This document shows, piece after piece, positions 52,595-60,812 of a DNA stretch of 64,000 nt. Both the position numbers and the translations under genes were made by a program. The notes below the pieces were generated by a model. That model had not been told where the DNA came from and ran no database searches. It worked only from the letters and a program-made list of their open reading frames with translations. How positions within the stretch are numbered: the first letter of the stretch is position 1; each line of letters starts with the position of its first letter. The DNA is taken from NCBI RefSeq assembly GCF_001429505.1, contig NZ_LMJW01000001.1:1180606-1244605 (forward strand). The letters are read 5' to 3'. This stretch comes from Allobosea sp. Root483D1 (lineage in GTDB: Bacteria > Pseudomonadota > Alphaproteobacteria > Rhizobiales > Beijerinckiaceae).

Positions 52595-53827
52595 ATGAGC
52601 CAGCACTACGACGATCTCGAGACCCGGCCGCCTGCGCAGCGCGAGGCCGACCTCTTCGCCAAACTGCCCAACGTGCTCGCCGCCGCACTGGCGACCCCGG
52701 GCTATGCCGCGCATCTGAAGGGCATCGACCCTACTGCGGTCACCGATCGCGCCGCGCTCGCCAAGCTCCCGGTGCTGCGCAAGGCCGACCTGCCGGCGCT
52801 ACAAAAGGACAACCCGCCCTTCGGCGGCCTCGTCGGTTCGCCGCTCGGCTCCTTCGGCCGGCTCTTCACCTCACCAGGACCGATCTTCGAGCCGGAAGGC
52901 ACCGGCGTCGACCCCTGGGGCACGGCGCGCGGTCTTTACGCCGCCGGCTTCCGCAAGGGCGACGTCGTCCTCAACACCTTCGGCTACCATCTGACGCCAG
53001 GCGGTTTCGTCATGGATTCGGCTGCGCGGGCCATCGGCTGCGCCGTCATTCCAGCCGGCCCCGGCAATACCGAGCAGCAAATGGAGGTGATCGGCGCCTA
53101 TCAGCCCAGCGCCTATCTCGGCACGCCAGATTTCCTCAAGCTGCTGATCGAGGCCGCCGACAGCCGCGGCGTCGACATCTCCTGCCTGAAGCGCGCCATC
53201 GTCTCGGGCGCCGCCTTCCCGCCCTCGCTGCAGGCCTGGGTGCAGGGGCGCGGCATCGACGCTTACCAGCTCTACGCCATCGCCGATCTCGGCCTGATCG
53301 CCTATGAGACAAGCGCGCGCGACGGCATGGTGCTGAACGAGAACCTGATCGTCGAGATCGTCCGCCCCGGCACCGGCGATCCTGTCGCCGAGGGCGAGGT
53401 TGGCGAGATCGTCGTCACCAATCTCGACCCGCATCACCCGCAGATCCGTCTCGCTGTCGGCGATTTGACCGCGATCCTGCCCGGGGCCAGCGCCAGCGGC
53501 CGCACCAATGCCCGGATCAAAGGCTGGCTCGGCCGCGCCGACCAGACGGCCAAGGTCAAGGGCATGTTCGTGCGCCCCGAGCAGGTCGCCGAGATCGCCC
53601 GCCGCCATGCCGAGATCGCCAAGCTCCGCCTCGTCATCGGCCGCGCCAACGAGCTCGACACGATGACGCTGAAGGCCGAGATCTACGCCGAGCCGAGCGG
53701 CTTTATCGACGCGGTCTCCTCGACCCTGCAGCAGGTGACCAAGCTTAAGGGCGCGGTCGAGATCCTGCCGCTCGGCGCCTTGCCCAACGACGGCAAGGTC
53801 ATCGCCGATGAGCGGCCGGTGGGGTGA
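52595..53827 (+). CDS. PaaK-like CoA ligase homologue with degenerate ATP loop
   Basis: The 410-residue protein aligns by eye with phenylacetate-CoA ligases: AIVSGAAFPPSLQAWVQ, VEIVRPGTGDPVAEGEVGEIVVTNL and GRADQTAKVKGMFVRPEQVAEI. The P-loop that normally reads SSGTTG is instead FTSPGP (in RLFTSPGPIFEPEG), and the YGLSE-like motif reads YAIADLG. Adenylation may therefore be altered or lost. It closes the operon begun by an intact acyl-CoA synthetase. Function is inferred only from family and context. Confidence 0.78.
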   Translation: MSQHYDDLETRPPAQREADLFAKLPNVLAAALATPGYAAHLKGIDPTAVTDRAALAKLPVLRKADLPALQKDNPPFGGLVGSPLGSFGRLFTSPGPIFEPEGTGVDPWGTARGLYAAGFRKGDVVLNTFGYHLTPGGFVMDSAARAIGCAVIPAGPGNTEQQMEVIGAYQPSAYLGTPDFLKLLIEAADSRGVDISCLKRAIVSGAAFPPSLQAWVQGRGIDAYQLYAIADLGLIAYETSARDGMVLNENLIVEIVRPGTGDPVAEGEVGEIVVTNLDPHHPQIRLAVGDLTAILPGASASGRTNARIKGWLGRADQTAKVKGMFVRPEQVAEIARRHAEIAKLRLVIGRANELDTMTLKAEIYAEPSGFIDAVSSTLQQVTKLKGAVEILPLGALPNDGKVIADERPVG

Positions 53828-53849
53828 GGAACGGGCGCCGTTCTCGGGT

Positions 53850-53932
53850 TTGACCCGGGCATCTCGGAAACGTGAGCCTCGTTCTGCCTGAGATTCTCGG
53901 GTCTACGCTACGCTTCGCCCGAGAATGACGGC
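53850..53932. repeat. Dispersed repeat, copy 1, between convergent genes
   Basis: It begins TGACCCGGGCATCTC and ends with a hairpin, ATTCTCGGG (53893-53901) against CCCGAGAAT (53918-53926), followed by GACGG. A second copy lies at 57387-57472 on the same strand. The hairpin can act as a bidirectional terminator for the ligase and ung genes. Confidence 0.8.
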
Positions 53933-53940
53933 CTCGCGCC

Positions 53941-54639
53941 CTACCACGCGACCGGCTCCTCCCCCTTCGCCTTCAGCCAGTCATTCGCCTGGCTGAAGGG
54001 CTTCGAGCCGAAGAAGCCGCGCCGTGCCGACAACGGCGAGGGGTGGGCGCTGGCGATCACCAGATGCTTGGTCTCGTCGATCAGGGTGCGCTTGGCCTGG
54101 GCTGGGCCACCCCACAGGATGAACACGACATGCGGCCGCCGCTGCGAGACCGCCGCGAGAATCTCGTCAGTCACCGCCCGCCAGCCGAGCTTGAGATGCG
54201 AGCCAGCCTGTGTCGCGCCCTCGCGAACCGTCAGCGCGGTATTCAGCAGCAGCACGCCTTGCTTCGCCCAATCAGAGAGATCGCCGCCGGCCGGAGCGAC
54301 GAGGCGCAGATCCTCGGCCCGCTCCTTGTAGATATTGACCAGCGAGCGCGGCAGCGGCGGCGGCCCGACATAGGAGAAGGCGAGCCCGTTGGCGTGGCCG
54401 GGCGTCGGATAGGGGTCCTGGCCGAGGATGACGACGCGCACCCGATCAAGCGGCGTCAGCGCCAGCGCTGCCAGGAAACGTTCCGGCGCCGGAGCCACGA
54501 CATGGCCGGCGGCGCGCTCGGCATCGACGGCAGTGCAGGCGCGCGCCAGCGTGCCATCGCGGAACACGGCAAGATCGCGCCAGGAGGCAGAGGCAGGCGA
54601 TGCCAGGAAGGCGCCCCGCGCCGCGTGGAAGCCGCTCAC
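53941..54639 (-). CDS. ung: Uracil-DNA glycosylase (family 1)
   Basis: The 232-residue enzyme removes uracil from DNA. The catalytic block GQDPYPTPGHANGLAFS has Asp75, and the second block ASAHPSPLSARRGFFGSKPFS provides the His and the DNA-intercalating loop. GVLLLNTALTVREG is also canonical. It starts four bases inside the end of the upstream 5'-nucleotidase gene, so the two are probably co-transcribed. Confidence 0.96.
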   Translation of the reverse strand: MSGFHAARGAFLASPASASWRDLAVFRDGTLARACTAVDAERAAGHVVAPAPERFLAALALTPLDRVRVVILGQDPYPTPGHANGLAFSYVGPPPLPRSLVNIYKERAEDLRLVAPAGGDLSDWAKQGVLLLNTALTVREGATQAGSHLKLGWRAVTDEILAAVSQRRPHVVFILWGGPAQAKRTLIDETKHLVIASAHPSPLSARRGFFGSKPFSQANDWLKAKGEEPVAW

Positions 54640-56156
54640 TTCAGGACGGCCCGGCCCTCGACCTTGGCCTCGACCGTGCCGAGCCGGCGGGCATAGACCA
54701 TCACCTCGTTCGCCATCAGCTTGCCGTCGGTCGTGCCGAGCAGCGTCTTGCCGCGGCCGAGCGCGGTGTAGCCGTCGCCGCCCGAGAGCATGAAGTCGTT
54801 GGTGGCGACCGTGTATTTACCGACCGGGTCGATCTCCTTGCCGTCGACCTTGACCGAGGTAACGCGCGAGCCCTGCGGCTGCTTGAGGTCGGCCTCGAAG
54901 GTCAGGCCGGACACCACCGGGAAGCGGCCGGCACCCTGCGGGGCGTCGCGCAACCCGTTCTCGATCGCGTCCTTCACATCCTTGCCGGTGATCTCGACCA
55001 TGGACGTCGCGTTGCCGAAGGGCAGTTCGCTCAGCACGTCGCGCCGCGTCAGCTTGTGGCCGGCAGCATACTGCTTGTTGGCGCGGATGCCGCCGGCATT
55101 GGTGATGGCGAGCTGCGCACCGGTCGCCGCCCTGATCGCATCGGCGATCAGGTTGCCGATCGCGGTTTCCTGGGTGCGGATGACGCTGGTGCGCGAATCG
55201 AGCGGGGCGCCCAGTGTGGCGATCTCGACATCGAGCTCCTTCGACAGCTCGCTCTCATAGCCCTTGACGATGGCGGCGACCTCGGGATCGGGCGTCGCGG
55301 CGCGGCTGTCGTTGACGCGGAAGGTCGGCGTCCACTCGACGCGGCGGCCGGCGCCCTCGCCCGACACCTTCACGGCGACGTCGATCGCGGTGACGTAATT
55401 GCCCTCCTCGTTCGACTCGACCATCACGACCTTGCCGTCATAGGCGATGGCGAGATCGTGGTCGTGGCCGGTCAGCAGGATGTCGACCACGCGCGAGCGC
55501 ACGATCTGGTAGTCCATCGCCCGGTCGGCATGGACCACGCCGACGAGGATGTCGGCACCCTCCGATTTCAGCTTGCGCGCCTCGCGCCGGAGCGCCTCCA
55601 TGGTCGAGGAGAACTTCAGGTCGCCGGGATTGGAGAGCTGCGGCGTCGGATCATAGGTCGTGCCGATCACGCCAACCTTGATGCCACCCAGTTCGAAGAC
55701 CTGGGAATCCTTGTGGCCCGGCAGCGGATTGCCGGCCGCATCGCGCAGGTTGGCCGCGAAGGTCGGGTAGCTCTGGGCCGCGGTGAGCTTGAGATAGTTC
55801 TCCTTGCCGAAGTCGAACTCGTGATTGCCAGGCACGAAGACGTCGAGGCCCATCTTGTTCTGCATCGCGACGATATGGGCGCCCTGGTCGAAGCCCGACA
55901 TCAGCGAGGGCGAGTAGCAGTCGCCGGCATGGCAGAACAGCACCGGCACGCCGCGCGCCCGCTCGGCCTTGGCGATGCCGGAGGCCCGGGCGAAGCCGCC
56001 TTTGCCCTTGTCATCGCTCATCTTGTAGATGTCGTTGACCAGCAGCAGCGTGAAGCTCGCTACCGGCGTCTGTGCCTTGGCGACGGGCGCGGTCGCGGCG
56101 AGGGCTGCGGGAGCGCCGAGGACGCGAAGCGCATGGCGGCGGGTCATCTTGGTCAT
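54636..56156 (-). CDS. Tat-exported 5'-nucleotidase/metallophosphatase (UshA-like)
   Basis: The 506-residue protein has a twin-Arg signal (MTKMTRRHALRVLGAPAALA) ending near AKAQ. Metallophosphatase blocks are FCHAGDCYSPS, VPGNHEFDFG, VGVVHADRA and LLTGHDHD. The C-terminal nucleotidase domain has ITNAGGIRA and LSGGDGYTAL. The first metal motif, normally Asp-X-His, reads NDIY (Asp42, Tyr44). It dephosphorylates nucleotides or related periplasmic substrates. The Tyr variant may shift metal use. Confidence 0.88.
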   Translation of the reverse strand: MTKMTRRHALRVLGAPAALAATAPVAKAQTPVASFTLLLVNDIYKMSDDKGKGGFARASGIAKAERARGVPVLFCHAGDCYSPSLMSGFDQGAHIVAMQNKMGLDVFVPGNHEFDFGKENYLKLTAAQSYPTFAANLRDAAGNPLPGHKDSQVFELGGIKVGVIGTTYDPTPQLSNPGDLKFSSTMEALRREARKLKSEGADILVGVVHADRAMDYQIVRSRVVDILLTGHDHDLAIAYDGKVVMVESNEEGNYVTAIDVAVKVSGEGAGRRVEWTPTFRVNDSRAATPDPEVAAIVKGYESELSKELDVEIATLGAPLDSRTSVIRTQETAIGNLIADAIRAATGAQLAITNAGGIRANKQYAAGHKLTRRDVLSELPFGNATSMVEITGKDVKDAIENGLRDAPQGAGRFPVVSGLTFEADLKQPQGSRVTSVKVDGKEIDPVGKYTVATNDFMLSGGDGYTALGRGKTLLGTTDGKLMANEVMVYARRLGTVEAKVEGRAVLK

Positions 56157-56173
56157 CGGCGCGAACCCCTGTG

Positions 56174-56211
56174 GTTTTGATTTGGTCCAAGAGTTTTGAT
56201 TTGGTCGAAGA
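56174..56211. repeat. 19-bp tandem duplication upstream of hemH and the nucleotidase gene
   Basis: GTTTTGATTTGGTCCAAGA (56174-56192) is followed immediately by GTTTTGATTTGGTCGAAGA (56193-56211), identical at 18 of 19 positions. It lies in the divergent promoter region. A period of 19 is not a whole number of DNA turns, so it may be a recent slippage product rather than a paired operator. Confidence 0.7.
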
Positions 56212-56328
56212 CTAGCAAGAGCCTAGCCGGCTTGCGAGACCCCCGCTTACGCAGTGTCGCACCCCGCACGCCCCGACTGGACGAAAACCGTAACTCGTCT
56301 AAATCACAGCCGAACGAAAGCGGATGTG

Positions 56329-57366
56329 ATGAGCCTCAAGCCCCGTTTGCCGCCCGACCACGCAACCATCAAGAGCGGCCGCATCGGCGTGCTGCTGATG
56401 AATCTCGGCACACCCGAGGGTACGAGCTACCGGCCGATGCGGGCCTATCTCAAGGAATTCCTCTCCGACCGCCGCGTCATCGAGGAGCCGCGCTGGAAGT
56501 GGTGGCCGATCCTCAACCTGATCATCCTGTCGACGCGCCCCGGCCGGAAAGGCAAGGACTACGCCTCGATCTGGAACAATGAGCGCAACGAGGGCCCGCT
56601 CAAGACCATCACGCGCGCGCAGACCGAGAAACTCGCCGAGCGCCTGAAGGGCGAGGCTGGCGACCGCATCACGGTCGACTGGGCAATGCGCTACGGCCGG
56701 CCTGATGTGAAGAGCCGCCTCAAGGCCCTGCTCGACCAGGGCTGCGACCGCATTCTTCTTGTCCCGCTCTACCCGCAATATGCCGCGCCGACCTCGGCGA
56801 CCGCCTGCGATCACGCCTTTCGCGCGCTGATGGAGATGCGCTGGCAGCCGACGGTGCGGGTCGCCCATCCCTATTATGCCGACCCGACCTATATCGACGC
56901 GCTCGCCGCCTCGATCCGGACCTCGCTCGGCAAACTCAGCTTCGAGCCGGAGGTGATCCTCTGCTCGCTGCACGGCATGCCGAAGGAATACCTGCTCAAG
57001 GGCGACCCCTATTATTGCCAGTGCGCCGTCACCGCCCGGTTGCTGGGCGAGAAACTCGGTCTGCCCGAGGAGCGCTTCCGCCTGACCTTCCAGTCGCGCT
57101 TCGGGCCCGACGAATGGCTGCAGCCCTACACCGACGAGACCGTGAAGGCGCTGGCGCAAGGAGGCACCAAGTCCCTCGCCATCGTCGCGCCCGGCTTCTC
57201 CGCCGATTGCCTCGAGACGCTCGAGGAACTCGACGTCGAGAACCGCGAGATCTTCATGCACAATGGCGGCAAGGAGTTCGCCTATCTGCCCTGCCTCAAT
57301 GATTCCGAGGAGGGCATGCAGGTGATCGAGGCCGTGGTCCGCCGGGAGCTGATGGGCTGGCTCTAG
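56329..57366 (+). CDS. hemH: Ferrochelatase
   Basis: The protein has 345 residues from the ATG at 56329. It inserts Fe2+ into protoporphyrin IX, the last step of haem synthesis. Family blocks are IGVLLMNLGTPEG, VPLYPQYAAPTSAT, the metal-site His in ILCSLHGMPKEY, FQSRFGPDEWLQPYTDET and VAPGFSADCLETLEEL. No Fe-S cluster Cys set is obvious at the C-terminus. It is monocistronic and divergent from the nucleotidase gene. Confidence 0.96.
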   Translation: MSLKPRLPPDHATIKSGRIGVLLMNLGTPEGTSYRPMRAYLKEFLSDRRVIEEPRWKWWPILNLIILSTRPGRKGKDYASIWNNERNEGPLKTITRAQTEKLAERLKGEAGDRITVDWAMRYGRPDVKSRLKALLDQGCDRILLVPLYPQYAAPTSATACDHAFRALMEMRWQPTVRVAHPYYADPTYIDALAASIRTSLGKLSFEPEVILCSLHGMPKEYLLKGDPYYCQCAVTARLLGEKLGLPEERFRLTFQSRFGPDEWLQPYTDETVKALAQGGTKSLAIVAPGFSADCLETLEELDVENREIFMHNGGKEFAYLPCLNDSEEGMQVIEAVVRRELMGWL

Positions 57367-57386
57367 GTTCTTCCTCATGCCCGGGC

Positions 57387-57472
57387 TTGACCCGGGCATC
57401 TCATGCCGAGAAGGCACCCTGACGTTTCCGAGATTCTCGGGTCTGCGCTTCGCTCCGCCCGAGAATGACGGC
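57387..57472. repeat. Dispersed repeat, copy 2, between convergent genes
   Basis: It shares TGACCCGGGCATCTC at its start and GAGATTCTCGGGTCT...CCCGAGAATGACGG at its end with the copy at 53850. The hairpin arms are ATTCTCGGG (57433-57441) and CCCGAGAAT (57458-57466). The middle differs and is three bases longer. It lies between hemH and a convergent hydrolase gene. Confidence 0.82.
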
Positions 57473-57477
57473 TGCGG

Positions 57478-58377
57478 CTACCCCACCACGAACCGCGTCA
57501 CACCCTCGACCACCTGCTTTGCCTGCAAAACGCGCCGGTGGCCGAGTCCGTTCGTCTCCTGCAGGATCACGAATGGCCCCGCCGCCGCCAGCGCCTGCGC
57601 ATGGTGGAAATCGAGCTCGCGATCCTGACGGTCATGGATCACCAGGGTCGGCAGGCCGATCGTCTCCAGTTGCCCGCGACCCTCGAAGGCTTCGACCGGG
57701 TTGCCGGCGACGCTGTGGATGTGCCGCTCCAGTGCCGCCTGGCCACGCCGGCCGAGCCCGATCGTCGCGCCGAAATTGCGGGTGATCGTCGTGACCGAGG
57801 ACGGCGCCGCGACCAAAGCGAGCCGGTTCGTCCTGACCCGCGGCTGGCCCGGCACGCTACGGGCGAGCGCGGCGAGCGCGATCGCCCCGCCGAAGGAATG
57901 GGCGACGATCGCATGCACCGGCGCGAAGACGCGGGCCACGGCGGCGAGCGCGGCAACGCCGAGCGGAATGTTGAGCTCGGCCCCGGTCGAGGCACCATGT
58001 GCCGGCATGTCATAGGCGACGACGCGGAAGCCCTGCGCCAGCAGCGGCTGGACGAAAGCGCTCATGAAAGCCGCCTCGCTGTTCCAGCCATGGAGCAGGA
58101 TGACGGTCGGCGCGGGCGCATCGCCATCTTGCAAGCGAGGCTCCGGTTCGAACAGATAGGTGCTGACCGTCCCGCACGGGTAGGATACCGCCTGTTTGAT
58201 GGCCGGTGCGAGCCGGGAGCGGGCGGCGACGATCGCCTTGCCGGTCCGGGTCTGTGGACCCGGTTGGCGCGGCGGCGTGCAGAAGAGCTTGAAGGCGGCT
58301 CGCCCTGCGGTGCGTGGAGCGATGAAGCTGCCGATACGGACGAGAGGGCGAATGACGCGAAGGGCTGCGCTTGGCAT
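57478..58377 (-). CDS. Alpha/beta hydrolase, Ser nucleophile
   Basis: The 299-residue protein has an oxyanion block VILLHGWNSEAAFMSAFVQPLLAQGFRVVAYDMPAHG. The nucleophile elbow HSFGG lies in AIVAHSFGGAIALAALA, the acid is near LVIHDRQDRELDF, and the base is His in NGLGHRRVLQ. There is no signal peptide. It may be an esterase or lipase, with unknown substrate. It is divergent from a MarR regulator through a double operator, which probably controls it. Confidence 0.83.
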   Translation of the reverse strand: MPSAALRVIRPLVRIGSFIAPRTAGRAAFKLFCTPPRQPGPQTRTGKAIVAARSRLAPAIKQAVSYPCGTVSTYLFEPEPRLQDGDAPAPTVILLHGWNSEAAFMSAFVQPLLAQGFRVVAYDMPAHGASTGAELNIPLGVAALAAVARVFAPVHAIVAHSFGGAIALAALARSVPGQPRVRTNRLALVAAPSSVTTITRNFGATIGLGRRGQAALERHIHSVAGNPVEAFEGRGQLETIGLPTLVIHDRQDRELDFHHAQALAAAGPFVILQETNGLGHRRVLQAKQVVEGVTRFVVG

Positions 58378-58394
58378 GATCGGAAACCCTGTTC

Positions 58395-58428
58395 GTTCAG
58401 TCTTGAACTATTATGTTCAGCCATGAAC
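58395..58428. promoter_or_regulatory. Double MarR operator between the hydrolase and marR genes
   Basis: GTTCA-GTCT-TGAAC (58395-58408) and GTTCA-GCCA-TGAAC (58415-58428) are two perfect inverted repeats 20 bp apart, about two helical turns. The second covers the marR ATG (58423-58425). The layout predicts cooperative autorepression plus control of the divergent hydrolase. Confidence 0.75.
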
Positions 58429-58920
58429 AAAATGCAAGAGCCGATTTCTGAAACTGCGGACGGGCCGGAAGGCACCGGCGGATCGCGCTTGCCGTGGGAG
58501 CTGCCACGCTTCAAGAACTGGCTCGCCGTCGCGCGCATGCACCAGCTCTGGAAGAAGGTTTTCTCCGAGGCGCTGGCCCCGCTCGGCATCCAGCTCGCCC
58601 ATTACGATGTGCTCGCCAACGTCTTCCGTACCCCCGGCCTGACCCAGCAAGCGCTGGCCGAGAAGCTGCTCGTCGGCCGCAGCGCCATGAGCATGCTCCT
58701 GCCCGAGCTCGAGCGACGCGGCCTGATCGAGCGCCGCAATGACGACACCGACCGGCGGGTGCGGCGCCTCTGGCTGACACCGGAAGGCGAGACGCTGACC
58801 CGCAAGGCGCTGGCGATCCATACCAACAAGATCGAGGCGATGATGGGCGTGCTCAATGACGAGGAGTGCAACACCGTCGGCGAGATGATGTGGCGCGTGG
58901 TCAAATATCTGGAGAAGTGA
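58423..58920 (+). CDS. MarR-family transcriptional regulator
   Basis: The protein has 165 residues from the ATG at 58423. The winged helix with LTQQALAEKLLVGRSAMSMLLPELERRGLIERRNDDTDRRVRRLWLTPEGE is canonical for MarR, where the DTDRR wing contacts DNA. Both dimerisation helices are present at the ends. The ligand is unknown. Start choice is fixed by the operator overlap and the lack of nearby alternatives. Confidence 0.9.
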   Translation: MNKMQEPISETADGPEGTGGSRLPWELPRFKNWLAVARMHQLWKKVFSEALAPLGIQLAHYDVLANVFRTPGLTQQALAEKLLVGRSAMSMLLPELERRGLIERRNDDTDRRVRRLWLTPEGETLTRKALAIHTNKIEAMMGVLNDEECNTVGEMMWRVVKYLEK

Positions 58921-59001
58921 GGCGGGGGCGAGCCTGCATCAGAACTTCGCAAAGATCGGTATGATGAACGGCTGCTGCGCCGAAACTGGAGAAGGCACGA
59001 G

Positions 59002-59991
59002 ATGGGCTCGCAAGGTTTGGATATCGCCACGGTCGCCCTGATTATGCTGGTCGTCGCGGTCGTCATCGCGATCGCGCTCGGCGTGCGCACCGTGCCACAG
59101 GGCTACAACTTCACCGTCGAGCGCTTCGGCCGCTATTCGCGCACGCTCGGTGCCGGCCTCGGGCTGATCATCCCGCTCTTCGATCGGATCGGCCACAAGG
59201 TGAATGTGATGGAGCAGGTGCTCGACATTCCCTCGCAGGAAGCGATCACCAAGGACAATGCGGGCGTGCGCATCGATGCGGCCGCCTTTTATCAGGTCCT
59301 CGATGCAGCCAAGGCGCGCTACGAGGTCTCGGCGCTCGATCAGGCGCTGGTGGTCCTGACCATGACCAATATCCGTACCGTGGTCGGCTCGATGGACCTC
59401 GACCAGCTGCTCTCCCATCGCGACGAGATCAATGAGCGGCTGCTGCGCGTCATGGACGCCGCGGCTTCGCCCTGGGGCGTCAAGGTCACCCGCATCGAGA
59501 TCCGCGACATCCTGCCGCCGGCCGATATCGTCGGTGCGATGAACCGCCAGATGAAGGCTGAGCGCGAGAAGCGCGCCGCCGTGCTGGAAGCCGACGGCAT
59601 GCGCCAGGCCGAAATCCTGAAGGCCGAAGGTCTGAAGCAATCGCAGATTCTCGCCGCCGAGGGCCGGCGGGAAGCCGCCTTCCGCGACGCCGAGGCACGC
59701 GAACGCTCGGCTCAGGCCGAAGCGGCGGCGACCGCCATGGTCAGCGAGGCGATCAGCCGCGGCGACATCCAGGCCGCCAACTTCCTGATCGCCGAACGCT
59801 ATACCGATGCGCTGAAGGCGATAGCGAGCGCTCCCAACAGCAAGGTGGTGATCGTGCCGATCGAGGCCGCAGCGCTCGCCGGCACCGTCGGCGGCATCGC
59901 CCAGCTGACCAAGGCCGTGTTCGGTGACGAGGCGGTGGCGAATCGTCGGGTCGGCTCCGTTCCCGCGGCCGGCCGCTCCGTGGAGGGCTGA
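59002..59991 (+). CDS. SPFH/stomatin-like membrane protease regulator (QmcA-like)
   Basis: The 329-residue protein has an N-terminal membrane helix (IATVALIMLVVAVVIAIALGV). The SPFH domain (VPQGYNFTVERFGRYSRTLGAGLGLIIPLFDRI, DNAGVRIDAAAFYQVLD) and an Ala/Glu-rich coiled coil (AEREKRAAVLEADGMRQAEILKAEGLKQ) follow. Such proteins form large rings in the inner membrane. The gene is followed two bases later by its usual partner, nfeD. Confidence 0.93.
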   Translation: MGSQGLDIATVALIMLVVAVVIAIALGVRTVPQGYNFTVERFGRYSRTLGAGLGLIIPLFDRIGHKVNVMEQVLDIPSQEAITKDNAGVRIDAAAFYQVLDAAKARYEVSALDQALVVLTMTNIRTVVGSMDLDQLLSHRDEINERLLRVMDAAASPWGVKVTRIEIRDILPPADIVGAMNRQMKAEREKRAAVLEADGMRQAEILKAEGLKQSQILAAEGRREAAFRDAEARERSAQAEAAATAMVSEAISRGDIQAANFLIAERYTDALKAIASAPNSKVVIVPIEAAALAGTVGGIAQLTKAVFGDEAVANRRVGSVPAAGRSVEG

Positions 59992-59993
59992 TC

Positions 59994-60440
59994 ATGCTCG
60001 ACTGGTTCGCCTCCCTCGGCGGCTGGGCCTGGATCGTGCTCGGGCTCGTCCTGGTCGGCGGCGAGATGCTGGCGCCCGGCATCTTCCTGCTCTGGTTCGG
60101 CCTCGCCGCCCTGCTGACCGGCGCCGTCATCGGGCTGACCGGCATCGCCTGGCAGGGTGCATTGCTCATCTTTGCAGCGCTCGCTGTCGCCTGCGTTCTT
60201 GCCGGCCGCGCCGTTACGCGTCGCCGGAGCGATGAACCCGACGCCGCCTCGGGCCTGAACGATCGCGGCCGCCAGCTGATCGGCAAGGTCTTCAAGCTGG
60301 AAGCGACCATGACCGGCGGCGAGGGCCGCATCCGCGTCGGCGATTCCTCCTGGCGCGTCACCGGTCCCGAGCTGCTCGCCGGTGCGGAGATCCGCGTCGT
60401 GCGCGTCGACGGCGCTACGCTCGTGGTCGAGAAGGCCTGA
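59994..60440 (+). CDS. NfeD-family membrane protein, partner of the SPFH protein
   Basis: The 148-residue protein is the short NfeD1b type, with two or three membrane helices (AWIVLGLVLVGGEMLAPGIFLLWFGLAALLTGAVIG, LLIFAALAVACVL). A C-terminal OB-fold domain carries GRQLIGKVFKLEATMTGGEGRIRVGDSSWRV. It pairs with SPFH proteins in membrane microdomains. The two genes are almost certainly co-translated. Confidence 0.9.
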   Translation: MLDWFASLGGWAWIVLGLVLVGGEMLAPGIFLLWFGLAALLTGAVIGLTGIAWQGALLIFAALAVACVLAGRAVTRRRSDEPDAASGLNDRGRQLIGKVFKLEATMTGGEGRIRVGDSSWRVTGPELLAGAEIRVVRVDGATLVVEKA

Positions 60441-60596
60441 ACGCAGCCTCACGACGCGCATTTTCAGCGAACGCAGCGGGAGCACTTAACGAGCCGTTCA
60501 CGCCAGCCTCCGTCGCTTGTGGACCGTACCAGCCGGTTCCGTCATGACGAGGCAGGTGCCGCTGGACATCGGATCGCGGCGCCGGAGGTATCCGTC

Positions 60597-60689
60597 ATGA
60601 GCATTCCGCACGGTCCGATCGACCTCGCCCTCGCCGCCCTGCTGTCGCTGCTGCTGGCGATGCTGGCGCTCGGCAGCGCCATCGCCTGA
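60597..60689 (+). CDS. 30-codon ORF resembling the signal peptide of the next gene
   Basis: GGAGG lies seven bases before the ATG. The product MSIPHGPIDLALAALLSLLL continues with AMLALGSAIA and stops. It mirrors the start of the L,D-transpeptidase 120 bases downstream (GRHGPIDFIIAAAISLLMLL), sharing HGPID and the AA-SLL pattern. It may be a truncated duplicate, a membrane micropeptide, or a leader. The good ribosome site argues that it is translated. Confidence 0.5.
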   Translation: MSIPHGPIDLALAALLSLLLAMLALGSAIA

Positions 60690-60812
60690 GACGCCCGCGA
60701 TTAAGTCCGGATTCATCCTGAATCGAGGGTTCACCATGCTGCTGAACCCCCGATTCACCGGCGACCCGCCCAAATCCGCCTCCGAAGCGTTCTGATGCGC
60801 AAGGAGAAGCCC

